From contig MNQK01000012.1 of the NCBI GenBank assembly GCA_001915385.1, positions 1-41,170 on the forward strand: a stretch of 41,170 nucleotides of DNA, in the 5' to 3' direction. This document shows, piece by piece, positions 1 to 9,440 of the stretch. Positions within the stretch are counted from its first letter, which is position 1; every line of letters begins with the position of its first letter. Below the pieces are notes generated by a model, which saw only the letters and a list, made by a program, of their open reading frames with translations, was not told where the DNA came from and ran no database searches. Source of the DNA: Bacteroidales bacterium 52_46. Lineage in GTDB: Bacteria; Bacteroidota; Bacteroidia; Bacteroidales; Muribaculaceae. Made by a program: the position numbers and the translations under genes.

Positions 1-36
1 CTTTTTAATTGTTAATAAATTTAATATCTCGTATTG

Positions 37-66
37 CAAAGTTAACCTTTTCTTTGTTGTTACAAA
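37..66 (-). promoter_or_regulatory. Leftward Bacteroidetes-type promoter
   Basis: Read on the minus strand, a TTTG (63-66) is followed after 18 bases by TAACTTTG (37-44). This matches the Bacteroidetes -33/-7 consensus TTTG-N18-21-TAnnTTTG. Transcription would start near position 30 and leave the window on the left, so the promoter serves a gene outside the window. It is not for the FG-GAP gene, which ends at 173 and is read from the other side. The call rests on motif match only. Confidence 0.5.
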
Positions 67-73
67 ACTAATA

Positions 74-165
74 GCGGGGGCGTCTCGCCCCCGTGGTAAT
101 TTTTGTCGGAATTTATTGGAAGTGGTGGAGGAAATGTTACGGGGGGCGGGACGCCCCCGCCCCTA
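74..165. repeat. Double-hairpin intergenic palindromic repeat, copy A
   Basis: Two GC-rich arms (about 74-98 and 140-165) face each other across an AT-rich spacer. Each arm is itself a hairpin, GGGGGCG-nnn-CGCCCCC, and the two arms are also near reverse complements, so the whole could form a cruciform. Related copies lie at 11682-11772, 21779-21860 and 33844-33927. It sits directly downstream of the FG-GAP gene, where it could act as a transcript end or stabilising structure (inference). Confidence 0.8.
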
Positions 166-172
166 CATCACC

Positions 173-2143
173 TTATCGTACAACTACCTTGTGGGTGGAG
201 GTGCCTGATGCGGTGTCGACCCTGACGATGTATATGCCGGGCTCCATGTTGAGTGACACGGGCTGCATGACGGTGACGTGCGATGTCATGACTCCCGATG
301 TGGTGTATATGGAGGCAGCCGCTCCGTCGGGTGCCGCGATGCGTAGATGACCCTCGCCCCCTTCGACGGTCACTACCGCTTCGTCGGCTGTGATGGTGCC
401 GATGCCCGCGATGTCGACGGTCGATGTGGCGAATGCTCCACCCTGATTGGATGCGTCGATAGCCTGCACGCCCCATTGGTATGAGCCGTCGGCAGGTATC
501 TGCATGGTGTATTCGCAGCGGCGTATGGCTCCGTGGGTGTCGGCCACGCGGATATAGCCTGTGGTGAGGTCGGCGGGGAGTACGGTAAGTGTCTTTCCGG
601 TGGCGGTGTCGCGCAGGAAGAGGTTGTAGCGAAGCGCTTCGGCGGGAGTGGTATCGTCGGCCGGCGCTGTCCATGTGAAGGTCACGTTGCCGTCGTTGCA
701 TACCGCACGGAGCGCTGCGGGAGCTTCGGGAGCAGTATTGGCGGCCTGTCCTTTGTCGGCTCCGGCATTGCGCCACAGCTCGGTGCTGCAGCCTTTGCCA
801 CAGTCGCCGTTTATCCAGCCGGAGAACCATGCGTCGAGGTTACCGTCGCGGTCGGCGTCGACGAGGTGGTGGGCGCCGTGAGTGATGCGGCTGAAATGCC
901 CTTTCTTGTTGAACGGGTCGTCGTAATGGGCGCCGTAGGTGTCAAACTGAAAATCCCCCTTGTTAATGTAGACGACGGTGGTGTGCTCGTTGGTGCGGAA
1001 GTGGCCGCCGGCGAGTATGTCGGCGAGGCCGTCGTTGTTGACGTCGCCCACGGCAATCTGCGTGCCGTCGCTACCCTCGAATTGGTCGAGCGGCATCATC
1101 TCGAACCTGCGGTCGCCGAGATTCTTGCAGATATAGAAATTTTTAGTGTTGGTGTTGAGGTAGTGGCCGGCGAAAATCAGGTCGGGGAGGCCGTCGGCAT
1201 TGAGGTCGGCCACGGTCGACGATGCGTTGGTCACCGGGTGGAACCGGTCGGCGTGCTCGGTGAAAGTGCCGTCGCCGTTGTTCCAGTACAGGTATGTTTC
1301 AGATGTTCGTGACGCTCCGTAGCCCGTGGTGAGCAGGTCGAGGAAGCCGTCGCCGTCAATATCCTCGAGCACTACCGAGCCGTCGGTGAGACCGTGGAAG
1401 GGCGCGTTGCCGTCGAGCGGCGTCTGTTGCAGTTCGAACGTGCCGTCGCCGTTGTTGCGGTAGAGGTATACCGCGCGGACAGCCTCGATGGGGTCGGACG
1501 ATTCGTAGCGTGCGGCTTCGTCAAAGCCTGTCATGACGATGTCGGGCCAGCCGTCGTTGTCGTAGTCGCCCACGGCAATCCAGTTGTGCGCTTTGCCCCC
1601 GTGGTTGCCGTTGAACAGCGGGCGCAGTCCGTGGCCGCTGACCTCGGTGAAAGTGACCGCGCCGGTGCTTCCCGTCGTGTCGTTGTGGTAGAGGTGCACC
1701 CCGATGGCCGACAGGTCGGTATCGGCGTCGCGCCAGCGGTAGCCGTAGTCGTCGAGACCTGCTACAAGAAGGTCGAGGCGCCCGTCGTTGTCATAGTCGA
1801 TCCACACCGGCGATGAGAATGCCGTGCCTTTGAGACGCCCTTTGCCGCCGCGGCGGAACGTGCCGTCGCCGTTGTTGTAATACAGGTTGACCTGCACGGT
1901 GGAGTTGTTGATATGGGTGTTGCGGTCGCTGTAGAACAGGTCAGGATAGCCGTCGTTGTTGACGTCGCCCCATGCCGCGCCGGTGTACTGGGCGTGGTAG
2001 AACTGGTACTGCGGATTGCCCGAGGTGGACGACGAGGTGACAGGCGACGCGACTTTCGTGAATTTCACGTTGTCGGCCGGCGACTGTGCCGCTGCCGTCA
2101 TTGCGGCAAGCATGAATGCGGTGGTTATTGCACTGTATTTCAT
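173..2143 (-). CDS. Secreted FG-GAP/VCBS repeat protein
   Basis: The 656-residue product starts with a signal peptide ending near TAAAQ (residue 20). About seven FG-GAP/VCBS units follow, with calcium-binding loops of the form D-x-[ND]-x-DG-x-x-D such as DVNNDGYPD and DYDNDGWPD, and repeated NNGDGTF segments. This predicts a beta-propeller. Around residues 475-580 there is a fibronectin-like stretch (VTFTWTAPADD). The last ~65 residues resemble a type IX secretion sorting domain and end GIYIVRVD...KVVVR. No catalytic residues are apparent; a surface binding or adhesion role is inferred. It is last in a minus-strand operon after the HTCS and GH43 genes, 33 bases downstream of GH43. The ATG at 2143 begins MKYSAITTAF, a good signal peptide start. 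Confidence 0.85.
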   Translation of the reverse strand: MKYSAITTAFMLAAMTAAAQSPADNVKFTKVASPVTSSSTSGNPQYQFYHAQYTGAAWGDVNNDGYPDLFYSDRNTHINNSTVQVNLYYNNGDGTFRRGGKGRLKGTAFSSPVWIDYDNDGRLDLLVAGLDDYGYRWRDADTDLSAIGVHLYHNDTTGSTGAVTFTEVSGHGLRPLFNGNHGGKAHNWIAVGDYDNDGWPDIVMTGFDEAARYESSDPIEAVRAVYLYRNNGDGTFELQQTPLDGNAPFHGLTDGSVVLEDIDGDGFLDLLTTGYGASRTSETYLYWNNGDGTFTEHADRFHPVTNASSTVADLNADGLPDLIFAGHYLNTNTKNFYICKNLGDRRFEMMPLDQFEGSDGTQIAVGDVNNDGLADILAGGHFRTNEHTTVVYINKGDFQFDTYGAHYDDPFNKKGHFSRITHGAHHLVDADRDGNLDAWFSGWINGDCGKGCSTELWRNAGADKGQAANTAPEAPAALRAVCNDGNVTFTWTAPADDTTPAEALRYNLFLRDTATGKTLTVLPADLTTGYIRVADTHGAIRRCEYTMQIPADGSYQWGVQAIDASNQGGAFATSTVDIAGIGTITADEAVVTVEGGEGHLRIAAPDGAAASIYTTSGVMTSHVTVMQPVSLNMEPGIYIVRVDTASGTSTHKVVVR

Positions 2144-2176
2144 CGGTGTCGGATTTGGTTTATAAAGAATTGCTGT

Positions 2177-3205
2177 CTATTCTTCCACGAGCAGCATCTC
2201 TACGTCGGTGGCGTCGGCCCACTTGTTGACCCAGGGTATTGTAAGCCCGTTGTCATCGATGTGTATGGGAAGCCACACATAGCGGGAGTCGACGAGGTCG
2301 TCTTTCTTCCAGCGGTCGAACATCGCTAAGAAAGAGCCGTCGCCTAAGGGGAGCGCGAATGTGCTCTGGCAGTGGAATGTCTTGTCGGCGTCAATGCCGG
2401 TGCAGGGGTTGGGAAGCAGCTTGTACGGACCCATTATATTGTCGGCTACGGCGTAGGCGGCTTCGTTGGGCGACCATCCGGAGCAGCCCGACGTGATGAT
2501 ATAATAGTGCCCGTCGTGCTTGAATATCGCGGGTGCCTCGCGCGATTCGCCGGCGAAATTGCGTGTGAACACGCCGGTGTGCTTGAGGTAGTCGTCGGTG
2601 AGACGGCTTATATAGAGCGTCGCGTTGCCTTCCGACGAGTAAATGAGGTAGGCGCGGCCGTCGTCGTCCTTATAAAGTGTCATGTCGCGGCTCTCGGCAC
2701 CGTTGGGGCGCACGGCCTCGATAAAGGTGAACGGCCCGGTGGGGGAGTCGCTCACCGCAACTCCGGCTGTGGCCTGCCAGTAGTTGTAGCTGTCGACATG
2801 CATCCACATGACGAACTTGCCTGTATTGTCGTTGTAGACCACTTTCGGGCGTTCTATCACCATCGTGGGGTGTATGTCGGAATTCGGGTCGGTGGAGTCG
2901 GGTGACAGTACGATACCTTCGAATTTCCAGTTGGTCAGGTCGGTCGACGAATAGCACGACACGCCTGTGAAGTCGGTGCGGTAGCATTCCCACCCTACGT
3001 TGGGCGAGCGGTAGGTCTGTTCACCTTTGTATTCACCGTACCAGTAGTATGTGTCGCCATGCTTGAGGATGCCTCCGCCATGGGCGTTGATAGGGTTGCA
3101 GGATGTGTCGAGCCATACGTCGCCGTTGGCGGGTGCGTTGCCCTGTGCGCTTGCGCCTGCGGCGGCGACGAGAAGAGAAGAAAGTGTTAATGTCAGTCGG
3201 TTCAT
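2177..3205 (-). CDS. GH43-family glycoside hydrolase (exo-galactanase-like subfamily)
   Basis: The 342-residue product has a signal peptide (cleaved near ASAQ, residue 21) and one five-bladed propeller domain filling the rest, so there is no accessory carbohydrate-binding module. Recognisable GH43 motifs are IERPKV (E118), SRDMTL (D174, candidate pKa modulator) and SREAPAIFK (E223, candidate general acid). The usual N-terminal catalytic-base Asp is not seen: the matching region reads PINAHGGGI. That pattern is known from GH43 subfamilies such as 24 and 34, which include exo-beta-1,3-galactanases; the subfamily assignment here is inference. Its ATG overlaps the HTCS stop codon by four bases (ATGA), indicating translational coupling with the regulator. 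Predicted location is periplasm or outer surface. Confidence 0.87.
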   Translation of the reverse strand: MNRLTLTLSSLLVAAAGASAQGNAPANGDVWLDTSCNPINAHGGGILKHGDTYYWYGEYKGEQTYRSPNVGWECYRTDFTGVSCYSSTDLTNWKFEGIVLSPDSTDPNSDIHPTMVIERPKVVYNDNTGKFVMWMHVDSYNYWQATAGVAVSDSPTGPFTFIEAVRPNGAESRDMTLYKDDDGRAYLIYSSEGNATLYISRLTDDYLKHTGVFTRNFAGESREAPAIFKHDGHYYIITSGCSGWSPNEAAYAVADNIMGPYKLLPNPCTGIDADKTFHCQSTFALPLGDGSFLAMFDRWKKDDLVDSRYVWLPIHIDDNGLTIPWVNKWADATDVEMLLVEE

Positions 3206-6200
3206 TCGTTAGGTTTTTTTTGTTCGCGCTGACGCTTTTCAAAATCTTTTGGCGTCATGCCGAATTGTTTCTGGAATATTTTTATGAAATAAGATGGCGA
3301 ATTGATGCCCACGATATAGCATACCTCCCCGATGCGGTACGACCCTTCGGTGATGAGGTCGGCCGCTTTCTTCAGACGTATCAGGCGCACGAAGTCGGTG
3401 GGCGACGTGCCGATGAGGTCCTTGAGCTTGCGGTGGAGCGACGAGCGCGACAGGTTGACCTGGTCGGCGAGCATCTCCACTCCGAAATTCGGGTCGGTGA
3501 GATTTTCCTCGATACTGTGCGTGATTTTATCGAGGAGAGCCTTGTCGGCCGAGCTCATGCCCGCATTGGTGATGGTGGTCATGAACGGATTGCGGGAATA
3601 GTTCTGGCGGTCGCGCAGGCGTTTGTCGAATATGGCCTTGATCTGTGCGAGCAGATACTTCATCGAGAACGGTTTCTCGATGTATGCGTCGGCTCCTTCG
3701 GAGAGGCCTGTCACCTTGGAGTTGAGGTCGTTTTTGGCGGTTAGGATTATGATGGGGAGATGGCTGACCTCGATTATGCCGCGGATGCTGCGCGTGAGTT
3801 CCATGCCGTCCATCTGCGGCATCATGAGGTCGGTAATCACCATGTCGACCGGAGTGTCGGGATTGGTGACTATTTCAAGGGCCTCTGCTCCGTTGGTCGC
3901 GGTCAGCACTTTGTAGTGCGCGCCGAGTTTCTCGGCGATGAATTGAAGGACTTCGGTGTTGTCCTCGACGAGCAATATTACCTGGGAGTGATCCCCTTCT
4001 ATTTGTTGTTCGCTGTCAGTCAGCGAATTATGTGTACTGTCCGTGCTTTCATCAACTTCGTTGCAGTCGGTCACCTGAATTTCTTCGCCAGTGGAGAGAT
4101 TGAGCTTAAGAGTGAAGCAGTTGAGGCCGTCGGCTATGCTGTAGGTGAGGGTGCCTCCCATAAGTTCGGCAAGCGAGCGGGCCAGATTGAGCCCTATGCC
4201 GGTAGAGGAATCGGCGTTGGCGTTCTTTTCCATCTGGTAGAACGCGTCGAAAATTTTCTCCTGATATTCGGGAGCTATCACGTCGCCGTCGTTGAGGGTG
4301 CGGAGCACCATCATGCCGTTGTCAGTGTGCATATCGACGTAAATATGTTTCTGACAGTAGCGCGCGGCGTTTGACATCAGGTTGTTGACAATCTTGATGA
4401 TGCCGTTGCGGTCGCCGTTGACGCAGCAACCTTCCTGCGGGAGCGTGGCGTCGATGGTTATGTCGCGGTGGCGGAGCAGCGGTTGGAACTCGCTGATTTT
4501 CTCTTTGAGCACCGAGGTGATTTCCACGCGTCCGAGCGACAGCTCCATGCGGTTTTTGTCGATTTTGCGGAAATCGAGCAGCTGGTTGGTGATTGTCATC
4601 AGCTCGTTGGTGCTTCGCTGCATGGTCTTGAGGCTGCGTGAAATCTCGGGGTCGCAGATGTTCATGTCGAGGAGCGATTCGAGCGGTCCGTTGATGAGGG
4701 TGACCGGTGTGCGTATTTCGTGGGCTATCTTGACATACAGGTCGAGTTTCGAGCGGTAGATTTCCTTCTCCTTTTCGTCGGTGAACTGGCGTTCCTTGTC
4801 GGCGGCCTTGCGGCGCATGCGCCGGCGCCACAGCATGAATGCCGCGAAGAGCAGCGCCACGGCGAGCATTATGTATATGATTATGGCGAGGTTGGTCAGA
4901 TACCACGGCGGGAGTATGGTGATGGTGAGAGTCTGTTCGTCGTCGCTCCATACGCCGTCGGCATTAGCGCCTTTCACGTGGAATGTGTATTCGCCCGGAG
5001 GAAGGTTGGCGTAGCTCATCGACCGGTTGTTGGTGGTATAGACCCAGTCGGAGTTGACATTGTCCATGCGGTAGGCATACTTATTGGACGCGGCGTCGAT
5101 ATACGACAGTGCCGCGAACTCAAATGCTATGATGTTCTGCGTGTTGTCGAGCGTGATATGGTTTGTCCCTGTAACCGATTCCCTGAGCGGCGAATCCGGA
5201 CTGTTGGGCGATATTTCATCGTTGTTGACGGTGAGGCCGGTGATATAGACCGGCGGCGGCACATCATTGGTGCGGATGTCGTAGGGGTCGAACGACACGA
5301 GGCCTTCAGAGCAGCCGAAATAGAAACGTCCGTCGGAAGCCTTGAGGGCGCCCTTGTAGCTGAACTGGTTGGCCGGCAGTCCGTTGCCGGTGTTGTAGAC
5401 GGTAGCGGTGCCGTCGAGCGGATTGAACCGCACAAGGCCGTTGTTGGTGCCGAACCACAGGTAGCCGTTCTTGTCCTCGAGCATCTTGTAGGTGGTGTCG
5501 TCGGGCAGTCCCTGCTGCAGGCTGTAGGAGGTGAATGTCTCGTCCTTGGGATTGAACACGCATATACCTCCGCGGTCGGTTGAGAACCACAGCTGTCCGC
5601 GCGACGTCTCGATGATGTTGCTTACGGAATTGGAACTTAGCGATGCGGGGTCATTGTCGTCGTGGGTGTAGTGTCGTACTTCCTTTGTCGAGGGAGTATA
5701 GCGGTATACGCCGTTGCCCATCGTAATGACCCATATATCCCGATTGGAGTCCTCCATGATGTCGAAGTTATAGTTTAGGCCGAACTCAGGGATAAGTGTC
5801 ATCGGCATGGTGTTGTCAGAGGTGTTGTAGATGCTCCAGCCGTTGCCGAGCCATACGTTCTTGTCACTGTCCTCGCACAGCGCGTAGACGCTCTCCTCGT
5901 TGATGCCGAGGTCGGCGGCGGAGTAGTGGCGCACGCGTCGGGTGGCGTAGTCGATGATGTCGACGCCGTTCTTGAAATATCCCACCCACATTTCGTTGTC
6001 GCGTCCGAGCAGGGTGAGGGTCTTGTTGTCGTGCAGCTTCAGATTGCCGGCTGTGGCGCTGTTGTTGTCAAACAGGCCCGTGGCGGGGTCGAGTATGCTT
6101 ATTCCGGCGTCCTCGGTGGCAAGCCATATCAGGCCGTCGGGCGACTCGGCTATGTCGCGCACGCGCTTGCTGGCTATGGAGTTGCCGGTGAGCGGCACGT

Positions 6201-7233
6201 AGCGCAGGAAATTGGTGTGGAACGGCGATACATAGTTGATGCCCCCGAGGTTTGTGCCTATCCATATCCCTTTCTCGCGGTCGCGGAATATCTTGCCTAT
6301 CTGGTTGTCGGACAGCGTGGCGCTGTTCATAGGGTCGTAGGCTATGTGGTCGACGGCTCCCGAATTGGAGTCAATTATGAATACACCCACCTGGGTTCCT
6401 ACCCATATTTTGTCGTCGAATACCTTGACGTCGCGGATTATCTTGTTGTGAATCTGCGGGGTGTCGAAGTCGGTGACCGCATTTCGGCGTTTGTTGAAGC
6501 GGCGCAGCTTGCCGGTATGGCTGCCTATGACAATATCGTTGTCGATGTCGGCCATACAGTATATATTGTCACCTTTGAGAGTGTTGCCGTCGCTGTCGCC
6601 GAGATACTGCTCGAAACTGTCGCTATTGGCGTCGTATCGGTACAGTCCGTTGCCGTTGGTGCCTATCCATATCTTGTTGCTCTTGTCGATACAGATGCTT
6701 TCGGCGCTGCCGTTGTCGGGCTCGTCGACCGAGCCGAAGATATAGTGCCTGAGACTGCCGTCGGGGGCGAGCCGGAATACACCCTGGTTAGGCAGCACAA
6801 TCCAGGTGTTGCCCTCGCTGTCGGCCTTTATGTCGGAGACCCAGTTGGTCATCTTTACGCCGTCGTCGGCCGCCTTGTCGATGTAGGTGAAGCTCTCGAA
6901 ACGCGGGTTGAGGATGAATACGCCGATGTCGGTGCCTACATAGAGGGTGTTGTCGTCCTTGGTGTGGAGGGCGCTGATATTGTTGTTGCGTATGTTCTTG
7001 TTCCGGTCATGACAGTCAAACACCTTGATGTTGCGACCGTCGTAACGGTTGAGCTTATTGCGCGTGCCGAACCACATGAAGCCGTCGGGCGTCTGTGCTA
7101 TGGCCTTGATGTCGGTCTGCGACAGTCCGTTCTCCTTGTTGATGTTTCTGAAATAGAAATGATGCGACGGAGCCTGCGCGGCCAGGGGCAGCACAGACAG
7201 GCATAACAGTATGGTCAGCAAATATTTTTTCAT
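3202..7233 (-). CDS. Hybrid two-component system sensor/regulator (HTCS) of the PUL
   Basis: The 1343-residue protein joins a full phosphorelay in one chain. It has a signal peptide (1-20), a periplasmic sensor of two-component-regulator propeller repeats (about 30-660, repeated IWIGT/LWFGT motifs), a Y_Y_Y domain (about 690-775) and one membrane segment (about 782-802). The kinase core has phosphoacceptor H838 in KIAHEIRTP, an N box at IVNNLMSNAARY (947-958) and a G box STGIGLNLA. The receiver has phosphoacceptor D1135 in DLMMPQMDG and K1187. An AraC-type DNA-binding domain follows (about 1250-1335). Such proteins bind a breakdown oligosaccharide in the periplasm and activate the adjacent PUL. 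It is transcribed away from the GH2/GH92 genes across a 201-base gap and translationally coupled to GH43. All key residues are present, so it should be functional. Confidence 0.97.
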   Translation of the reverse strand: MKKYLLTILLCLSVLPLAAQAPSHHFYFRNINKENGLSQTDIKAIAQTPDGFMWFGTRNKLNRYDGRNIKVFDCHDRNKNIRNNNISALHTKDDNTLYVGTDIGVFILNPRFESFTYIDKAADDGVKMTNWVSDIKADSEGNTWIVLPNQGVFRLAPDGSLRHYIFGSVDEPDNGSAESICIDKSNKIWIGTNGNGLYRYDANSDSFEQYLGDSDGNTLKGDNIYCMADIDNDIVIGSHTGKLRRFNKRRNAVTDFDTPQIHNKIIRDVKVFDDKIWVGTQVGVFIIDSNSGAVDHIAYDPMNSATLSDNQIGKIFRDREKGIWIGTNLGGINYVSPFHTNFLRYVPLTGNSIASKRVRDIAESPDGLIWLATEDAGISILDPATGLFDNNSATAGNLKLHDNKTLTLLGRDNEMWVGYFKNGVDIIDYATRRVRHYSAADLGINEESVYALCEDSDKNVWLGNGWSIYNTSDNTMPMTLIPEFGLNYNFDIMEDSNRDIWVITMGNGVYRYTPSTKEVRHYTHDDNDPASLSSNSVSNIIETSRGQLWFSTDRGGICVFNPKDETFTSYSLQQGLPDDTTYKMLEDKNGYLWFGTNNGLVRFNPLDGTATVYNTGNGLPANQFSYKGALKASDGRFYFGCSEGLVSFDPYDIRTNDVPPPVYITGLTVNNDEISPNSPDSPLRESVTGTNHITLDNTQNIIAFEFAALSYIDAASNKYAYRMDNVNSDWVYTTNNRSMSYANLPPGEYTFHVKGANADGVWSDDEQTLTITILPPWYLTNLAIIIYIMLAVALLFAAFMLWRRRMRRKAADKERQFTDEKEKEIYRSKLDLYVKIAHEIRTPVTLINGPLESLLDMNICDPEISRSLKTMQRSTNELMTITNQLLDFRKIDKNRMELSLGRVEITSVLKEKISEFQPLLRHRDITIDATLPQEGCCVNGDRNGIIKIVNNLMSNAARYCQKHIYVDMHTDNGMMVLRTLNDGDVIAPEYQEKIFDAFYQMEKNANADSSTGIGLNLARSLAELMGGTLTYSIADGLNCFTLKLNLSTGEEIQVTDCNEVDESTDSTHNSLTDSEQQIEGDHSQVILLVEDNTEVLQFIAEKLGAHYKVLTATNGAEALEIVTNPDTPVDMVITDLMMPQMDGMELTRSIRGIIEVSHLPIIILTAKNDLNSKVTGLSEGADAYIEKPFSMKYLLAQIKAIFDKRLRDRQNYSRNPFMTTITNAGMSSADKALLDKITHSIEENLTDPNFGVEMLADQVNLSRSSLHRKLKDLIGTSPTDFVRLIRLKKAADLITEGSYRIGEVCYIVGINSPSYFIKIFQKQFGMTPKDFEKRQREQKKPNE

Positions 7234-7251
7234 GCGATTTTAAGGAATGCT

Positions 7252-7288
7252 CAAAATTAATAATGACTGTTATTTTAATCGGCTCAAA
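7252..7288 (-). promoter_or_regulatory. Possible HTCS promoter
   Basis: On the minus strand TAATTTTG (7252-7259) matches the -7 box TAnnTTTG about 20 bases ahead of the HTCS ATG. The nearest upstream TTTG (7285-7288) is 25 bases away, longer than the usual 18-21, so the match is weak. The 201-base divergent gap 7234-7434 is AT-rich and would hold the control sites of both directions. Confidence 0.3.
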
Positions 7289-7434
7289 AAATATAAAAAT
7301 AGTAGAAAGGAGCCTCAGACGGTGTTTGCACACTATAAAATTAAGCTAAATATTATATTTATTAGGCGTGCCGTGTCCAAAATTTAATGTAATAATTACG
7401 AATTTTGCGAAAAATATATTTAAATTTGAAAGCC

Positions 7435-9435
7435 ATGAAAAAAATTCTGCTTGTATTAGCACTTGTATTGTCGCAGTTGCCGGCTCTTGCATCGGCCGGA
7501 CGGCGTGCGCTTCCGTTCAACGACGGCTGGTCTTTTTATAAAGTATCCGCGCCCGGTGAGGTGGCGGAGGTGACGTTGCCCCACTGCTACAACGGGGTTG
7601 ACGGCACACGTCCGGATTACTATCGTGGGGAGGCAGTGTATACAAAAACATTTGACGCGCCTGCGACGGCGAAGGGCGAACGCGTGTTTGTCCGTTTCGA
7701 GGCGGTCGGATTTCAGGCCACAGTCAAGGTCAACGGAGTGGAGTTAGGCCACCATAAAGGCGGCTTTACCGCATTCTGCTACGAACTGACCGACCTGCTC
7801 CGTCCCGAGGGGAATGTCATGGAGGTGACGGTCGACAACCGCAAGGACATGACCCTTGCGCCGATCAACGCCGATTTCACCATGTTCGGCGGCATTTACC
7901 GCCCTGTCAGCCTGTTAGTGCTGCCGAAAGTTAACATCACGCCGCTTGACTATGCTTCGCCCGGAGTCTATTTCGAGCAACTTGATGCCGATGACAAAAG
8001 TGCGCGCGCCGCGGTAAAGGTGCTCGTCGACGGTTTCTCGGAAAAACAGTCCGGACACCTTTCATTATATACCGAACTTGCTGATGCCGACGGTAATATT
8101 GTAGCCCGCTCATCGTCACGCGACAAGATGACGCACAACGGCTTTACGGCCATTGCCGACACAATCGGAGTGGCGAATCCGCAGCTGTGGGACGGACGCC
8201 GCTCTCCGTCGCTCTATACGCTCACCGTTGCTTTGGCCGACGGCGACCGGATAATTGACGAAGTGAAGCAGACCGTCGGTTTCCGTACTGTCACGGTCGA
8301 CCGGGAGAAAGGACTTAGCCTTAACGGCCGTCCCAACAATATACGCGGTGTCAACCGTCATCAGGACCGTCCCGGCAAAGGGTGGGCCATCTCCGAGGCC
8401 GACCACCGCGAGGATATGGAACTTATAAAGGAAATCGGTGCCAACGGTATCCGTCTCGCCCACTATCCTCACGCACAGTATTTCTATGACCTTTGCGACA
8501 GGGAAGGTATGCTCGTGTGGGCTGAGATTCCTTTTGTGGAGCAGGCTCCAGATACCGAGGAATTTGCCGCGAGCACGCGGAGCCAGCTTATCGAACTTAT
8601 ACGCCAGAACTACAACCACCCGTCGATATTCTGCTGGAGCCTGTTCAACGAACTTGGCGGCGACGGCGCCGAGAAGATAGTGACCGAGCTCAACGACATC
8701 GCCCACCGCGAAGACCCGCACCGTTACACCACCGGCGCTTCCAACAATGATAACTCGCCGCTCAACGATATTCCCGACATCATGGCCTACAATACGTACC
8801 CCGGCTGGTACTGGGCCGACCCCGCCACGATGCAGTACGCCATCGACTGGAAGCACCGTCCCGACAAGCAGCCGCTTGCTATCAGCGAATATGGCGCGGG
8901 CGCGAGCATCAGGCATCACGGCGTGCTCACCGAGCATCCCGAACCGGGCGGCGAATACCACCCCGAGGAGTGGCAGGCCACGGTGCACGAAATCAACTAC
9001 CGCGAGATTGACAAGCGCGATTTCGTGTGGGGCACATTCGTATGGAACATGTTTGACTTCGCGAGCGCAGGCCGCACCGAAGGCGACACTCACGGCATGA
9101 ACGACAAGGGACTCGTGACCTACGACCGCTCCACCCCCAAGGATGCATTCTATTTCTATAAGGCCAACTGGAATCCGGAGCCGATGGTGCACATAGCGGC
9201 CAAACGTTTCAGCCCGCGAGGCGAGGATGCCCGTCAGGTCAAGGTCTATACCAACTGCGACGGTATTTACTTAATACACAACGGAGTGCGCTATTACCCC
9301 GACGGCAATCCGCAGGCGCATGTATACACATGGGACAACATACCCTGGAAAGAGGGCGACAACCGCTTTACGGCGCATGCCACGCGCGACGGCAGGACTA
9401 TTTATGACAATTGTGTAATAACCTATAAGAAATGA
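7435..9435 (+). CDS. GH2-family beta-galactosidase/beta-glycosidase
   Basis: From the ATG at 7435 the product has 666 residues. A signal peptide (ends near LASAG, residue 21) precedes the GH2 sugar-binding jelly roll (about 25-165), an immunoglobulin-like domain (about 170-285) and the TIM barrel (about 290-580). The acid/base is E406 in SLFNELG and the nucleophile E485 in ISEYGAG. It likely removes terminal beta-linked galactose or a related sugar from imported oligosaccharides in the periplasm. An in-frame TTG at 7405 would add ten residues (MRKIYLNLKA) before a typical MKKILLVLAL signal, so the ATG is preferred. TAAATTTG at 7421-7428 fits a -7 box but lies only seven bases from the ATG. 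The gene is first in the plus-strand direction from the HTCS, followed after five bases by GH92, so the two are an operon. Confidence 0.93.
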   Translation: MKKILLVLALVLSQLPALASAGRRALPFNDGWSFYKVSAPGEVAEVTLPHCYNGVDGTRPDYYRGEAVYTKTFDAPATAKGERVFVRFEAVGFQATVKVNGVELGHHKGGFTAFCYELTDLLRPEGNVMEVTVDNRKDMTLAPINADFTMFGGIYRPVSLLVLPKVNITPLDYASPGVYFEQLDADDKSARAAVKVLVDGFSEKQSGHLSLYTELADADGNIVARSSSRDKMTHNGFTAIADTIGVANPQLWDGRRSPSLYTLTVALADGDRIIDEVKQTVGFRTVTVDREKGLSLNGRPNNIRGVNRHQDRPGKGWAISEADHREDMELIKEIGANGIRLAHYPHAQYFYDLCDREGMLVWAEIPFVEQAPDTEEFAASTRSQLIELIRQNYNHPSIFCWSLFNELGGDGAEKIVTELNDIAHREDPHRYTTGASNNDNSPLNDIPDIMAYNTYPGWYWADPATMQYAIDWKHRPDKQPLAISEYGAGASIRHHGVLTEHPEPGGEYHPEEWQATVHEINYREIDKRDFVWGTFVWNMFDFASAGRTEGDTHGMNDKGLVTYDRSTPKDAFYFYKANWNPEPMVHIAAKRFSPRGEDARQVKVYTNCDGIYLIHNGVRYYPDGNPQAHVYTWDNIPWKEGDNRFTAHATRDGRTIYDNCVITYKK

Positions 9436-9440
9436 TATAA

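Noticed and set aside
5926..7206. 426-residue open frame on the plus strand opposite the HTCS gene
   Set aside because: It is a valine/alanine/glycine-rich shadow frame of the GC-rich HTCS gene, with no signal, domain or motif; the same holds for 533-1312 and 4720-5583.
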